From positions 248,001 through 312,000 of the forward strand of contig JARVKI010000008.1 in NCBI GenBank assembly GCA_036674765.1: 64,000 bases of DNA, read 5' to 3'. The position numbers and the translations under genes were made by a program. Under the pieces are notes generated by a model that saw only the letters and a program-made list of their open reading frames with translations, was not told the DNA's origin and did not search any database. The DNA comes from Seiridium cupressi (taxonomy: Eukaryota; Ascomycota; Sordariomycetes; Amphisphaeriales; Sporocadaceae). Position 1 is the stretch's first letter. Each line of letters starts with the position of its first letter. This document shows positions 46,309-59,330 of this stretch, one piece after another.

Positions 46309-49019
46309 GTTGTTGGTTTGGGCGAGATGTTAGGCGCCGATTCGACAAGTGGTATCCAAGATGTTGCCCACTCCGAAGGCATTCAATAAACTTTCAGATG
46401 TGTTTGTCCAGGGCGCCGTTGGTGGTGGTGAGCGATGGTGGCGTTGCCGTATTTGAGCTGACGAGACGAGCTTCAATGGCTGGGGATGTGGCCTAGGGAA
46501 AGGTTGACGAAATGGCTGCGTTGTTGTGATGAGCGGCATGCCACGAGCACAGGATGAGGCCGAAATAGCACTGCCATGACGTATTGGTGGGCTATAAAGT
46601 GGACATGGTGGGTTGGTTTCCATAAAATGGTGCTACTGAATCATGCACTCAATCGGGTGACAACTGAAGACAGGCGCCCTCCGGCGATTTCTAATATCAT
46701 TTTCAGGGCGCAGTTTCTGTTTGCGGTGCTAAATGCTTGGCCCAAAGGCGAAAACAAAGTTTATCTGATGGATTATTAGTACATAGTATATCAGATGGAG
46801 CAGGACAAGCCTCGGCAGAATATCTTCCTGCTCATCCTTTTTGTCGAGGAAATCACGATGGGGTCCTGAGAGACTGCCCCCAGCCCCATCTTCAGTAATA
46901 CCCGCTTATCACCAACTAATTCATGCATCTCAAAATTCCTTACTCGCAGAAATGCTACCTCATGCCTGCCGCTTCATCTACGATTCCTAGGATCATTAAA
47001 GAAGCCGTGCATATGTGTAAAAGAGTACAGTGATGCAAGACGTGCCATATGCGTGAGCACCGTCATCAATGAAGCTTTTTTTGTGGCCCGACCATGGGAT
47101 GCAAAGCACCACACAGCAACAGCCAGTGAGCAAATCGTCGAATGGAAATTGTTCCCCCGGGGATTTCCGAGTGGGACCTGATTGCACGAATAATGGCGCT
47201 GGGGCACATGTGCTGGAAAACTGGGGGTGGAGATCACTCCGGGTGACATGTGGGAGAGGCTGCAAAACTGCAATTCTAGTGGCCCATAGACAAGCGGGGA
47301 TACATTGTCGAAGTATGAATTGTTGGCGTACGGTGCACCATGGCCCCTTGGGCGTTTAACTCGGATCGTGTTAATTCATTGTAGACTTGACTGAATTGGC
47401 GCCCGAGATATCGCGGCTACATTAGAGGGCGGGGAGGTCGACGCTAGATGGAACAGCGTGCGGGTACCTTTTTACCGAGCTCACCCTCAGCGGCTGCTTC
47501 GAGCGGCATCTGACTTAGTACCTAACATACCCAAGGAAGCATCTGGCATCTGGCATTGGAAGTGTGCGAGACGCGGACGGTACGCGAGTAAGATGGCTTT
47601 GGCAAATACTGGCAAGGTAAAATCTTGAAGTAGGAAGCTTGATCTACTCAAAAGGTGTAGGTGGATATCATTCAAACCAATCGATACTGGATATTGATTC
47701 AACTCGACCACGTCAAGAAATCATGGAGCGTATAGCATCGTAGTCTAAGGCATACAAGAGGCTAGTAGACCTCGGATAGAGCTACAGGAAGACTGGCACG
47801 TACTAGCCACAAGCTGTCAAAGAGTTGCCGCAGCCACAATTACTGGGTCGTCATCAGCCTCTTAATACAAGCCTTTTTTGTGAGTGTCGAATATGCGGCC
47901 AAGTTGAATTACGAGCCTAGAGCAAAGTCAGCTGGACTGAAAGCCAACCTCATTCAAGGATTCAATGACACATCCATAATGAGCTTGTCCCTCAAATGGA
48001 CACCTCGCAGGAATATCACATAGACTTGTTACAAAGATCAACATCATGTAAACGGTCATGATATTTACAAGTGATAGTTCACAAGAAGCAAAGTGGACCA
48101 GAAGACATCATTGACGCGGCAGCCGATGATGATAATGATGGGGCGATGAGTAGTTTAAATAAGTGTGACATGGATTTGGGCAGTTACACGAATGTATTTT
48201 CCATCAACGCCCACGATTGAGGACAGTGTATCAAGGGCAATTGGTTTGACGGTCCTGCACTCCAATTCATGGTACTCACCCCTGGATGTAAGCACCGTCA
48301 ACATCGTGGAGCCCACATTCACCTCACAGCATTAAGCAAACGTTAATGTACAAGATCGTTCATGGTATGTACCACATCCCCAACCACCTGACTACATTTC
48401 CAGATCCCCCACCTCGATCCCGAGCGCTTTCAGCAGCAGCCTTTCGGCCCCTGAGTACTTACGCGGTAGTCGAGGCAGATGACAGGATCCACGTAGTCGG
48501 GCCGGAAACAAAAGGTCAAATTTCTGCGTTCCAAAGAACAAAATGACAACTCTAACCCAAACCCACCCATAGGGACGTGGCTTCTCGCGTCAGTCTAAAA
48601 AGCGACCTCTTATGACACGTAGCTCGGAGGCTATGATTGATCTACCGCGTGGATTACAGAGCTTCAAGGAAGGATCTCGCCTTGTGCTCCACCTTGCCGC
48701 ACGGAACAGTGTGGTGTGATAAAGTATAGACTGTATCAGAGGGAAAATAAGAACTCAGGAATGAACAGAGGCTGGCACCAGAGGGAAAAACTAGATCGCA
48801 ATGAGGGACGGGAATTGGGCAACGACAGATGTGATGAATCAATATAAGGCTTGCACATGGCGGCGAACATCACAGTCGTGGCCACCACCAAGTGTTTCAT
48901 GCTCGACGGCATGATATGATCCTGGAACTGTTCATCGTCAGCACGGGTATCATACATCTACGGTTTGTTTCCCTCTCTGTGAATCTCGAGGAAGATCGTC
49001 ACAAGTCTTCAAAATCATC
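46309..49019. other. Intergenic region, nothing firm
   Basis: A 2.7-kb stretch with only short overlapping open frames on both strands (for example 46974-47273 minus, 48346-48546 plus), none with motifs. It should contain the promoter of the condensation-domain gene. Confidence 0.5.
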
Positions 49020-51270
49020 CTAAGTATCGAAGTTGACCTTCTTCCGACCTCTGCCCCGGTCATCTTCCATTGCGTCGAGAGTTGACTCAATATCCATGAG
49101 ACCCAGCATGTCGGTTTCTAGCTCCTGCTCGTAGTCTCGCTCTTCTTGGTCGTCGACTTCCATAACGTCTGCTGCGGCGTTCAGGCTCTTTGCAAGGTCA
49201 AAGCCGGAGTACGTTGCGGGTGTACTATCGCCTTGCTCGGTGGACGGCAGGACTGTCTCACTTGGCTTTTCGCTTTGGATTTGCGGCCTTCCCAGTGTTC
49301 CCCTTTTCCTAACGGAGAGATTGAACTCCTTGCTTGGAGGAAGTGCCGGTTGTGGGTAGACAGTCACAGCGCCGCTGGCTCTTGCACCGTGGCTCAACTT
49401 CCTTTGGAGACTGCCTCTAACGCCACCGATGCGAGTGCCGACCACAGTGTCGCTTTCGTGTACCACGACGAGCCGGCTCTCGCCACATACAACAACCTCG
49501 ATGGGAAGACCCTCGTTGTTAGGGTTATCATCCACATCCAGCTTAGGTATGGCACCCACATCGATGCAGCGCTCTCCCATGAGACCGACAACTAGATCGT
49601 TCAGCTTCACCATTCTTGTTGGTTGAGCTCCGCTGAACAAATTGACGCCACCACCCCCACCTTTCCGCAGCTGAGCTTCCCAGAACTTGAGAACTCCCGG
49701 TATCACCACGACGTGCTCCGCACCACCAATCCATAACACCGCACTCTCATCAGCTGTTGTAGTAGCACGTGCGGGAAGCGGAGTGACAAGGATACCTCCT
49801 TGTACTGCTGCAAGCCGCTCTGGCCCAGAAGACGCACTGATAGGCGCTTCGCGCCTTGAATGGGGGGTCATGGGCACGAAATCGCTACCCACTCCAGAAG
49901 TCCTTGATGATCCAAAAGTTCGCAATGGGCTCGTACCCTCCACATAACCGGACGCGCTGAACGATGTCAATGCCGCACCCTTGATGCCTGAGCCAGGCTT
50001 GCCAAAGAGCGCAGGGCCTTGAGGGGAAACACCATCAATGTCCCAGATACCCCATTGCCCATCCGCTAGCAGAACAAGAACAGCCCTCCCGTATGCAATC
50101 CAAGAGGCGGCTAGAATAGGTTTCCTAGACGGTGTAGGGCGTGCAAAAGGTGGATAGAGAGATATCAGCCAAGAGCCCTGCGACGGGAACGGACCTTCCG
50201 ACAGATCATCCGGAGGCATTGATGCCTGGGCGTAATCGTAGATGCGGACGGCATGGGGCGATGCGTTGCAGAGTAATTGTGTCGAATGGGTGGGATTGAA
50301 GGAGATGCTAGACAGCGGACTGGGCAAGAACTCGGTCTGAAATGGCTCGATTGGACGATCCTTGGTCGGCTTTTCCAGCGGTACGTCCCATAATCGCAGC
50401 GTTCCTGGACCCTCCTTGGAATGTGCAGCAACGATAGCACGAGGAGCTACCCTTCCCGTCGACCTGGAGCGCTCGGAGGACTTGCTGCGCTCTGAGACAG
50501 GCTTAGGCTTGATAAGTGTTATGGCAAGACCGTCGCTCGGCTTTTGTTGACCATTCAGCAAAGTCAAAGTCTCGCCCCACTTGCTGTTGCCTGCCTTCCC
50601 ACCGAGCAGGTTTTCCCGTAGGTCGTCCCTAGCCTTGCTTGCAGGCGAAGGCGGCGTAAGGGGCAATGTGACAAAGTAGACCACGCGACTGGCGCATGCG
50701 ACGGCGAACACGATCCTTTCCTTAAGAACCTCGGCGCCTTCCCATGCAGCATCGTCGGCTGTGCATGGCGTCATCGGTAGAGTTGCAATTTGGGTGACAG
50801 CAGTTCCTAGCGACAAGTCCAGAGCCTGCGTGATCTCCGAGCGACTGTTCTCGTCATCCCCGACAGTATCCTCGAACTCTGGCTTATCCACAAAGGCCGA
50901 AGTGTTCTTGTCAGCTGATGTTGTATCCTCCTCGTCTGAGTCTATGATCATAACAGCATCAGCGGAGGCGTTGCCATTTTGTTTGCCGTTCGCGCTTTGT
51001 CTGGTTTCGTCGTAGGTGGAGGCCCTAAAGCGCTTTCCTCCTCGCCATATGATCGTAATCCCATCCTCGTGGCCGTAGAGGACGACCGTTGCTCCTTGGG
51101 GGGAAAGAACTGGATAAGTCTGGACTGTGTGTATTCTGCGGAAAAGGTTGTATCTATGAAACGATAGAATTAGTCACGGTCGGGATCAAATATGCTCGGA
51201 ATAGGTGTCCATACGTGAATTGGGTATTTTGCGCGGTGCGCCGTACACGAGGGCCGCTGTTGACTGCCAT
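49020..51270 (-). CDS. WD40-like beta-propeller protein, probably nucleoporin Nup37
   Basis: Two exons, 51270-51215 and 51153-49020 (61-bp intron), give 729 residues. The N-terminus reads RRIHTVQTYPVLSPQGATVVLYGHEDGITIIWRGG across the splice, a WD-like first blade that resembles fungal Nup37. Later blades include RAIVAAHSKEGPGTLRLWD, LSSISFNPTHSTQLLCNASPHAVRIYDY and ILAASWIAYGRAVLVLLADGQWGIWD. Two long acidic or Ser-rich inserts interrupt the blades. The C-terminus is acidic and ends in RGRGRKKVNF. Nup37 is part of the Y-shaped Nup107-160 subcomplex of the nuclear pore. Assignment rests on remembered family features, so a different WD protein is possible. It lies 1.5 kb from the WSC gene on the same strand. 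Confidence 0.65.
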
Positions 51271-52806
51271 CTCCGCTGCTCGACTGTACTGAAGCTTGTG
51301 CGATGGGGGCTCGGACGTGAGATTGGCGGCAAGTTGCGCGTTGGCGATTTTCTCTTAGATGAAAGACGTAGGATATCTACGACATGATCAGAGCGCACGA
51401 CGTAGAGTTTACAGTCATTCTACAGCTGTCGTGGGCGAGTATCCAGCATGGGCTTCCAAAAGCTAGTTGCACCAAAATTCCACAAACGCGACGCTGAAGC
51501 ACAGCGCGAGATCCTTGGAATGGTGGCCTGTGCTCCGAGCTCTGTGCTTAGGCAGTCAGCTACAGCTCCAGCTGTCCGCCAGCTGTGAGCATCTAGGCAC
51601 CCCTTAAGGCAATTTCAGACAACTGCACATCCTAAGATCACAGACATTGAGATGGCTTAAATTTCATGTATGTCACAGAATGAATCGGAGACCCGTCGCG
51701 TCTTGCGAAGGCTTTCCGAATAGGTTAATTGGTCAAATAACCTCATAGCCATAAGTCGCCCGCATGAAACTCCATCTCAGGCACAGCCGATCACAACGTC
51801 ACTCACCCGGCTCAGGGGCCAAATCCGGGGGAATTCGGGCAGATCATGTTTCGACACTTCGACCACGATGAGCTATAAGGGTGTCCCTCGTCTCGATTAG
51901 GTTTACAAGTAGCACCACAAGTCCCTAGAAATTCAAAGAGGCAGTTTAGTGTAAGGCGTCACTGGGTTCTCTCCTGAAACGGGTTGGTATATTAGATAGT
52001 GCCAGACATACATTGGCATAAACTGTATTTCAGTCCATCGTGTACATGCCGGGAAGGTCGATGGTATACCCAGCGGACTTCGCAACTTATAGCACAATCA
52101 CACCACACGTGAGGATGAGTCGGGATGAGTCAATGTGCATGGTCAGTGGAAGGTGATAATATAGATCATGAACAAGTCATCCATTATACTGGACTATCTG
52201 AATAATATACAGCAAAGTTCCTTATTTCCTGTAATTGCCTACGCTACCGTCTATCACAAAGTCATCAGCTTGGAAAAGTCCATCGGATGCTTCATATTCT
52301 GCTCCCACGTCCGCATAAGAACATGAGAGACAGTATGAGTGCATGCTTCCCCTCCAAGCTGGCTTCCGTCAACCCCAACCTCCTTCTGGGATGGTCGGCT
52401 TACAAACCACCCGCATGCTGAGCACCTCCTCAATCTCCTAGGCGTACGCCAATGTAGATCATTTGAGAAATTCGTGTCGACAATGTCGTGGTATTTTGGT
52501 GTACCACGGTGGGCGATAACCCACCACAGAGTCTAAAAGGAGAGGACGGTGTAGGGAGGGTCCAGCAGTATGCAGAGTAAATAGATAGCCACATTCTGCT
52601 ATATTGTGACACTCCATCTGTGTTGGTAAATCCCTACACCAAAGCAAAAACGCCATAGGATCGTCGGGTGTGATCGATCACTTGATGACAAGAGGACCAC
52701 CATGAACGCCGTCGATAATGCCAGTGGAACAAGAACTGAAAAATTTGATACAAGCGAAGTCGTCGTTCGTCGTAAATGCTGACTCGATCGTGTCGGTGAT
52801 GGTCAA
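51271..52806. other. Intergenic region, nothing seen
   Basis: This gap holds the promoter of the Nup37-like gene and the 3' end of the WSC gene. Only short unsupported open frames occur. Confidence 0.5.
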
Positions 52807-53768
52807 TCATGCATTAGTGACCTGTTTTGCGTTAGATTATCGGGATTCAAGCTAGTTCTGTCACTCGGGAATGGGTGGGAATTACATACCCTTAAGATCC
52901 TACGCGAGTAATCGGCTTCATCAGCAATGCTGCCGCTGCTCATCCTCCGCTGGGCCATTACTGGATCGAGGCGCTGGTCGGAGATGGACATTCCGCCGCT
53001 GCTTGATGGCGGCTTTCCCCCGGATATGAAGGCATTCACTGCAGCGTTGCGGCGGTGCTCCTCCTCGATTTCGCGGTTGCGTCTGCGTCGAGTGACGAAG
53101 ATGAAAGCACCAGCGATGCCGGCGACAGCAAGTACGCCCACAACCACACCAACGGCAATACCAATCGTCTTGGAACCCCCAGAGTTACTGTTGGGGTCAG
53201 ATGTAGGTGTGGGTGTTACCGTAACGACAACACCTGTACCAGTAGTAAGTACAAGGTGATCACTATATAGGGGTTGGGAATACATACCTGCGCTGGTGAC
53301 CACAGCCTGAGATGTAGTAGACTGGGCTGTTGCACTAGTGGATGACGAGGTGCTTGATTCTGTAATATTGGGCTCGTTGGCGACGCTGACCCTTACACCA
53401 ATGTTGTAGACAGTCCAAGTGTCGATTCCTCCGCAAGCGTCGTCACCGTAACCCGGGCAAGGCTCTGTGCATTCACTATCGTCGACCAAGGTATTGAGAG
53501 GCGGGTACTCATCACCACAGTAGCAGTCTTTCGCTTGCGATGCACCAACATTCATGTTCAGGGCGCGACAAATCTTAGCGCACGCGCCTTGCGAGTTGAA
53601 TTCGTTCGTCGAGTTGAGTGTCAGGTTATCGACGTTTGAATAGCAGCCATGAACTGTATCTGTGCCAGATATTGGCTCTTCGGCTCCCTTTTCCGTGCCT
53701 TCACTAACGGCGAGGGCAAGACGCGAGAAGGCCATCAGGCCTGCCACGGCAAATAGTTTTAGTGACAT
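52807..53768 (-). CDS. WSC-domain cell wall stress sensor
   Basis: Three exons, 53768-53288, 53233-52890 and 52821-52807, give 279 residues. The first intron is 54 nt and contains no stop, so reading straight through adds 18 residues. It has good GTATGT, branch and ACAG signals and I treat it as spliced. The last exon is only 15 nt and gives the ending RRILRVTNA. A signal peptide (1-20) is followed by a WSC domain (about 39-125) with eight cysteines (GCYSN, ACAKIC, DCYCGDE, ECTEPCPG, ACGG). A Ser/Thr-rich stretch, a membrane helix at about 183-206 and an Arg-rich cytosolic tail come next. Wsc sensors report wall stress to Rho1 and the cell-integrity MAP kinase pathway. A very long CT-rich leader precedes it. 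Confidence 0.9.
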
Positions 53769-56700
53769 TGTGTTTAGGGTTTGCTGGAATTGGTGTAGTG
53801 AACTGCAATGAAACGAGCGTGCAGAATCCCTTCGAACCGGTCAACGACTCGAGAGAGGATAAAGTAGTGAAACGAGAGAAATCGATCTCCACTGGGGAGT
53901 ATGAGTGTGTGGTTGTTGGTTAGACTGATGCTTGGGGCTTTCACGTCTGCATTCAAGCCGAGTGGTCCACTAGATATCGGGGTCGGGATCAAAGGTCGTG
54001 GTTGGCTTCGCAGTTTGAATACAATTCGGTGTTCTTTGACGACGAGATGTAGATCTGGGTTAGTGGACAAGTGACGTTGGTCTATGTAGACTCTTTCTTC
54101 GGTCCTCTTCTGTTGTTTGGCGATATAATAGGTCGAGGGACAAAGCACCGGCGACGACAATGTGTTGCTGTGATGGGCGACGGCCTTTTGCCTTGTTGTC
54201 CTTGTTCCGTGGTCTGACGACTATTCTCTTCCTTTCCCTTTATCCTGTCAAACAAATGGTGGTTGGCTTCCCTAGCCGTGGCAAGAGAGCATTTGCTGGC
54301 GATGGTGTTGTTGCGGACTACCCCAAGTAACTAGAGGGTGAGGTATTTTGTGGCGTTCGTGTTCCGAGTCAACGCTGGGCGATGGATGCGGTCACGATGA
54401 CAACGGTCCACGGGGTGGTGTCGAGCGAGGAATGGAGGGAAAAGAATCAAAACGCAGAACGAGAGACTTGTCGGACAAAATCAGACGAGGTAATGAGTGG
54501 ATGCCCGAAGAGCGAGGTGGGAGGGGACTTGGGGTTGGGGTTGGTTTTGCTTGCAGCGAGGCCCGTGAAGGAAAGTCGAGGGAGTGAAAGAGACAGGAGA
54601 GGAGAGACCGGGAGGGTGAAGGGATTGGATTGCTGGAGGAGCACGCGGTCCCGCTTGTTTGGTCGGGCACCCCCAGCGCAAATCGAATGAGAGGGTGGGC
54701 ACTGGCCAGCGACGTTGCAGCACCACGAACCAGACATGGCACTCAGGCCCGACAGGACAAGCCAGACAATACGTGCGGGTGGGCCAGCTCGGGCGACGGT
54801 GGAGCGCTGTGACTGGGCGAGACAGTGCAAGCGAAAAGAGCGGGAAATTACACCGGACCAGGGTCGTCGCACATCTTGTCCAGCGAAGAGGCATGCCACC
54901 AGCTCGGCACTACGTACCTGCAGTTCGTGTTTACGGTGTTTACTGCTTTTGTGCTCGCCCCTTGCAGTAGTGCCTGCCGTTTCCGACTCTTTGGGCCTAG
55001 CACGGCGCGGCGTTGGGCCAATGGTAGGCTGACAACTGCCTAACCGGCCCCATACAGACGATCCTATTGGGCGCGCTGTCCCTTTTTGGCGGGAAGAGAG
55101 CAATTGATTAATCCCAGGGGCATCGCGCGCTGTGTGCTCCCTGCACGGCCGACACAACCCAGGTCGGACCCCTGGATGCTGTGCACAAGTGAGGCACAAT
55201 TCCCCGGGTCTCCTTACTGATCGTCAGGAACCACTCCTCCAGTGAACGTTATACGCCAACATCTGATACAAACTCTCTGCACAAGCCTATTTCACAATGT
55301 CACAGCCTAACGCATGCGTGGGAGGACTACGGTATGCAAGCACTCTCGCGCTCATCACCAGCGCCATAAAAAATGTTTCCCAGGATGATGATGCTGCAGA
55401 TCGCTAGCTACAGATTGCAGGACAAAACAAGCTTGCTTCTGGTAGCGATCACTATTACTACATTGCTAGCACTGCCGCGCGCAACGCCATACTGCAGCTT
55501 AACGCTCAGCTATTTTGACCGCTCGGCAAAGTGCGGGAATCGATTGGTCTCGATCATTATTTCTGTGCCTGTACACTCGTCATCTGAGAGAGATTTTTGT
55601 CCTTCCCAACGGGACCGTGCAAAAGCCCAGACCTCCCTCAAGCGAGCGTCGTGCGCTGGCGTAACTCAAAATACACCAACTGGCACTGCTGAGAACAACT
55701 GCCGCGTGATCGTGGCCGTGACTCGTTGCTCCCGTGTCAGCTTGAGACAAGCTGCTTCGTCGCAATCTGGATGTCGGAAACGGGCAAAGGATAAAGCACA
55801 AGCACACACTGACAGCTGACCTGCGCAACTCGGCCGACCATGTTATAAGCTGCCTTTGCTGGGGGGCACCATCAACTGCTATTAAGATGATTATCCGGGG
55901 CATTGTCTGATAATCAATGTCAATTGCCTTCACTGGAAACACAGGCCGTGGACTGACAAGCCTGGTGCTAGGTAGCCCAGTCGATGCTGTGATTGACATT
56001 GATGACGCCGAAAGTGTTTGCACTCAATTGCAGACGCGGGGGTCAGCTCCGCCAAGACTATCTTGAAACAAGAAACACGGCACCAGCCCTGCCGGGGACC
56101 TGTGGAAGACCACCACTCGTCTGCAAAGGATGGCTAGATCATTTACTGTGAATGGCATCAAAGATCGCATGTGGTTGATAGCTCTGACAACGGCTCGTTT
56201 TATTATAGCATTCCAGTTCCAGATCCTCCGAGTCCTATCTTCCCGTCTTCCTGCCTGTCAGACGACATAAGCTCGCGAATACTCGACAGCCTTCGCTAAC
56301 TTGTACAAGTTTATGCACACCGCTCAGGATGAAGAGCACAACAGACAGTGCTGTAGCTTCCTTTCTCTGCCTCTCGACTTCAGAGGAATTATGTTCACAT
56401 GCCACAGGCCATTGTTGTGGAAGGCGTCAGTCGCGTCGAGAAGCATCCATGTAACTTTTCTTTTCCAGATCGCGTGGCTGCAGGCAAGATCCTGAAATAC
56501 CTGCGACTGTTGCACCAACGAAAATAGCAGCCAAACGGTCTCAAGGTGGCTTGCATTGATTGAAGTCTGGTCTAGTCTGCGCTCGTACCTTTGACAACTG
56601 CGGGTAGCAAACACTTGGCTAAAGTTCGGGGCTCGCAAGCTCAAACACGCTGTGTTAATCAACGGCATTGTAACCAACCAATGACAATCACATCGGTGCT

Positions 56701-57545
56701 GTTCGAAAGCCGACATTTCAGAAGCTGGATGGGTGCAAAACCTGGATATGCCGGCAGTCGGTCTTTTTTTTTGCTTTTCGTCCTCGAGTCTACCTGCATG
56801 CCGACAGACATGAATTCCCAAATCTAGTCGAACAGTCCATACAAAGACACCCGTGGACGAGTCCGAGTGCCCTAATACCGGCGTGCATTGCACTGCCTCA
56901 ACTCGCGTTCTTCGATCCTTGGAACTCGGACCAGCTGCATTAATTACCTGCAGAGTCGCAAGAAAAGAGTCCATGGAAAATGGAACCTGCAGTCGAACAA
57001 TACGAACCGCAGCCCGCCTAACTATGCACACAGGAGACCAAGATTTCGATAGTCTTCTCTTGAGCTTGGAAGCCACGTTCTATTTTGCTTATCCTGATGT
57101 AGATCATTCAGGCGACTCATTGGTAGTGGATCGCTGACGAAGTGAGACCTGCTTAATTCCTGATCGAGGTGCATAAGCCCGTAACGCTAAGACTGGGCTG
57201 CCGAAGAGGTACGTGATCTCGTGCAGAGAGACTGCAACGATCCCGAATTCATCGATACAGTAACACGAGGATCAAATCACTTTTGGACCATCAATCAGCA
57301 GCGGAAATATGTTGGAAAGCTTACTGTCAATGTGCGCATCCCACAATAATTGCTTGCTCCTACTCTCTCTCACCGTCAACAGGGGGATCTCGTGTCGTAC
57401 CACAAGAAGCCAACGCCCAGCCAGGGGGGCACTTAGCTCCCAAACTCAACCTAAACTCATCGAGAAAGCGGCAGCAAGGCACGCGTCAAGAGTGTAAAAA
57501 CGTTTGCGCACCCAAATCCTACCAGTAACTCGCACTAGCATGGGC
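53769..57545. other. WSC upstream region and gene-poor tract
   Basis: Read on the minus strand, 54568-54625 is CT-rich and looks like a leader or promoter element for the WSC gene. Long open frames (54447-55199 minus, 56324-57076 minus, 55373-55819 plus) exist because the region is GC-rich, but their proteins are low-complexity or random-looking and show no domain. No gene is supported. Confidence 0.5.
54568..54625 (-). promoter_or_regulatory. CT-rich leader tract upstream of the WSC gene
   Basis: The plus strand is a run of GA-rich sequence, so the strand of the WSC gene reads CT-rich, about 0.8 kb before the start codon. This resembles pyrimidine-rich fungal promoters and leaders. The transcription start is not known. 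Confidence 0.4.
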
Positions 57546-57857
57546 TTAACATACAAACCAATCGACATCTTGCACGTCCAACATGTCGTCCAGCTCCTTT
57601 CGAATCATTGTTATCAAATCCATTGTCAATTCTGGAGTCCATCGAAGACTATGAGCCCCCCAGGTCTTGGCAAAGCCCTGCGTCCCATGGTCGCCGCGCG
57701 GTAGACCCGGCATCTGCACTACCCTAGCCCCTGCTCCAGCCCGCAGCGCCGTTTCTCGGGACGAAATTGCGAGGCTTGACCAGCAACGACGGCGTCGTCC
57801 CAAGTGGTCTTGACTCCACCTCGTCTCTTTATTGCGGCACCCTCGCGGCCTTGTCAC
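57546..57857 (-). other. Coding-like fragment of unknown identity
   Basis: The minus-strand frame ending at 57546 has a coding-like flavour, with QGFAKTWGAHSLRWTPEL followed by an amphipathic helix (IRKELDDMLDVQDVDWF). It could be the last exon of an unrecognised gene or a relic. No convincing upstream exons were found. On the opposite strand a short frame begins MDKPTQAPTKLEGEASFPG at 57908. I cannot name either. Confidence 0.3.
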
Positions 57858-58946
57858 GGTCTACGAAAGAGCTGCGTCGAGGCCTCCATTCTCCGGAAAT
57901 TGGAAAATGGACAAGCCTACGCAGGCCCCCACGAAGCTGGAAGGCGAAGCCTCGTTTCCCGGGGTCGCTTGGGCCCTCGAGTGTTCGATAGGATCCAGAT
58001 CTTTTGATTTTCATTCATGAACCCGCATGGTCCATATCCACTGTCTCAGCCAACACGTTCTTTCAGAGAAACTCTATTCGTAAGGTTCATTATTGTTTAT
58101 GCTCATATCAGGCTCAGTCCCATCTTCGCCTTGCGCAATGCCTCCGAAGAGAATAGGGGTCTTTCACTAGCCAAGTGCGCCGAGCTTATTACCCAAAAAA
58201 AAGTCACCCATACCTTGGGAGTCCTGGCTTATGAAGCCGAGCCCTGGGCTATCCCAAATGCTTATTGCTGGAGTCGATTCATTCTCTGAGTAAGCTTCCG
58301 CAGTCCAGTCATGCTATTCGTGAATATACGGAGGGGCCGGATCGTCAGCATATGCAACCACCCGAGATCTCATGCGACCCGGTCGACGCGGACGGTTCGG
58401 AAATCACACCGAAATCATCACGGGTCCTTCATCGCGCAGACCGCCTCCTTTTCGCTTGTAGGTATCAAAGAATAGAAATTTCTGACGAGAGCACCGAACT
58501 TCTCATATCCACAATCAAACCTCTCCGGTTCTCCTCGCCAGCATTCTGTACGACTTTGCAAAATCTCGGTTGCTGGACTATCCATATACTTTGCCTCCAT
58601 ATACCAGCGTGCCACTTCTGAAAGACGCGCTCCGACCTTCGTTCTTTTGATCCTCATCTTCCGCCTCGCCTTATGTTTCTTGACGCGAACGCATTTACTA
58701 CCACTGGCAACTGTACTGACCGACAGGCTGGTCAGGGCTTCCTTCATGCAGTCTGGGCTACAATCTTGAACCTCTACCCCTGTTGCCCGAAACACTGGTA
58801 CATGTCGATCAGAGTGCCGAAGAGCTCAGCCCGGATTGTCAAAAGCTAAGGTCCACCTCCACACGCCTAAACTGTATCGGATCCCGATCGTTTTTTAACG
58901 ATCCAGTGTTGATAGCTTCAGGTACTCTCAAACAATCAACCTCCGG
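57858..58946. other. Gene-poor stretch
   Basis: Only short open frames without motifs (for example 58418-58795 minus, 125 codons, basic and Ser-rich). No gene is supported. Confidence 0.45.
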
Positions 58947-59330
58947 CTAGCCAATCATCGGCCCGCCATCTCTACGTCGATGGTTGGTATCCGTGACTTC
59001 AACATTGTAGACGTGATCCAGCGTGTACTGCCTCACTCGATTCACAATCAGCCTCACTGGATAGCAGAACGTCATCATCTGACGCCTGGCGCCCCAGCGA
59101 CAACAGCAAGGACTCGACAAGGTGTCCAAATCCTAGCCCGGTAGAGAACCGTCTGCCATGCTCGTTCATGCTCGTTCATACTGGCCGCGAGGATGTACGT
59201 CATCTTTGACCTGCTGATATAGCTTCTCCCCTCCCAAACACTTGTGCGCAACTCTGTAGATGTTCTAGTTGGTGATCTTGCCCGCAAATCCTCCGCGGTG
59301 AGCTGTGAGCCACACCACAGCGGTCGCTAT
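58947..59330 (-). pseudogene. Relic of an unknown gene with three in-frame stops
   Basis: Reading from 59330 on the minus strand gives AVVWLTAHRGGFAGKITN, then TAG at 59265-59267, NIYRVAHKCLGGEKLYQQV, TGA at 59166-59168, a short stretch, TAG at 59133-59135, and then open sequence to 58947 (QYTLDHVYNVEVTD). The text between stops looks coding-like. A 10-bp direct duplication (59157-59179) falls at the middle break and would shift the frame. The family is not identified. Confidence 0.35.
59157..59179. repeat. 10-bp tandem duplication
   Basis: CATGCTCGTT occurs twice in a row, followed by CAT. It lies inside the coding-like relic and would shift the frame. Confidence 0.85.

Noticed and set aside
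54447..55199. 250-codon minus-strand open frame
   Set aside because: It lies in the GC-rich, CT-rich upstream region of the WSC gene. The protein is Ser/Arg/Pro-rich without domain or conserved pattern.
56324..57076. 250-codon minus-strand open frame
   Set aside because: Random-looking composition with many Cys and Arg, no domain, no splice partners. It is not strong enough to call a gene.
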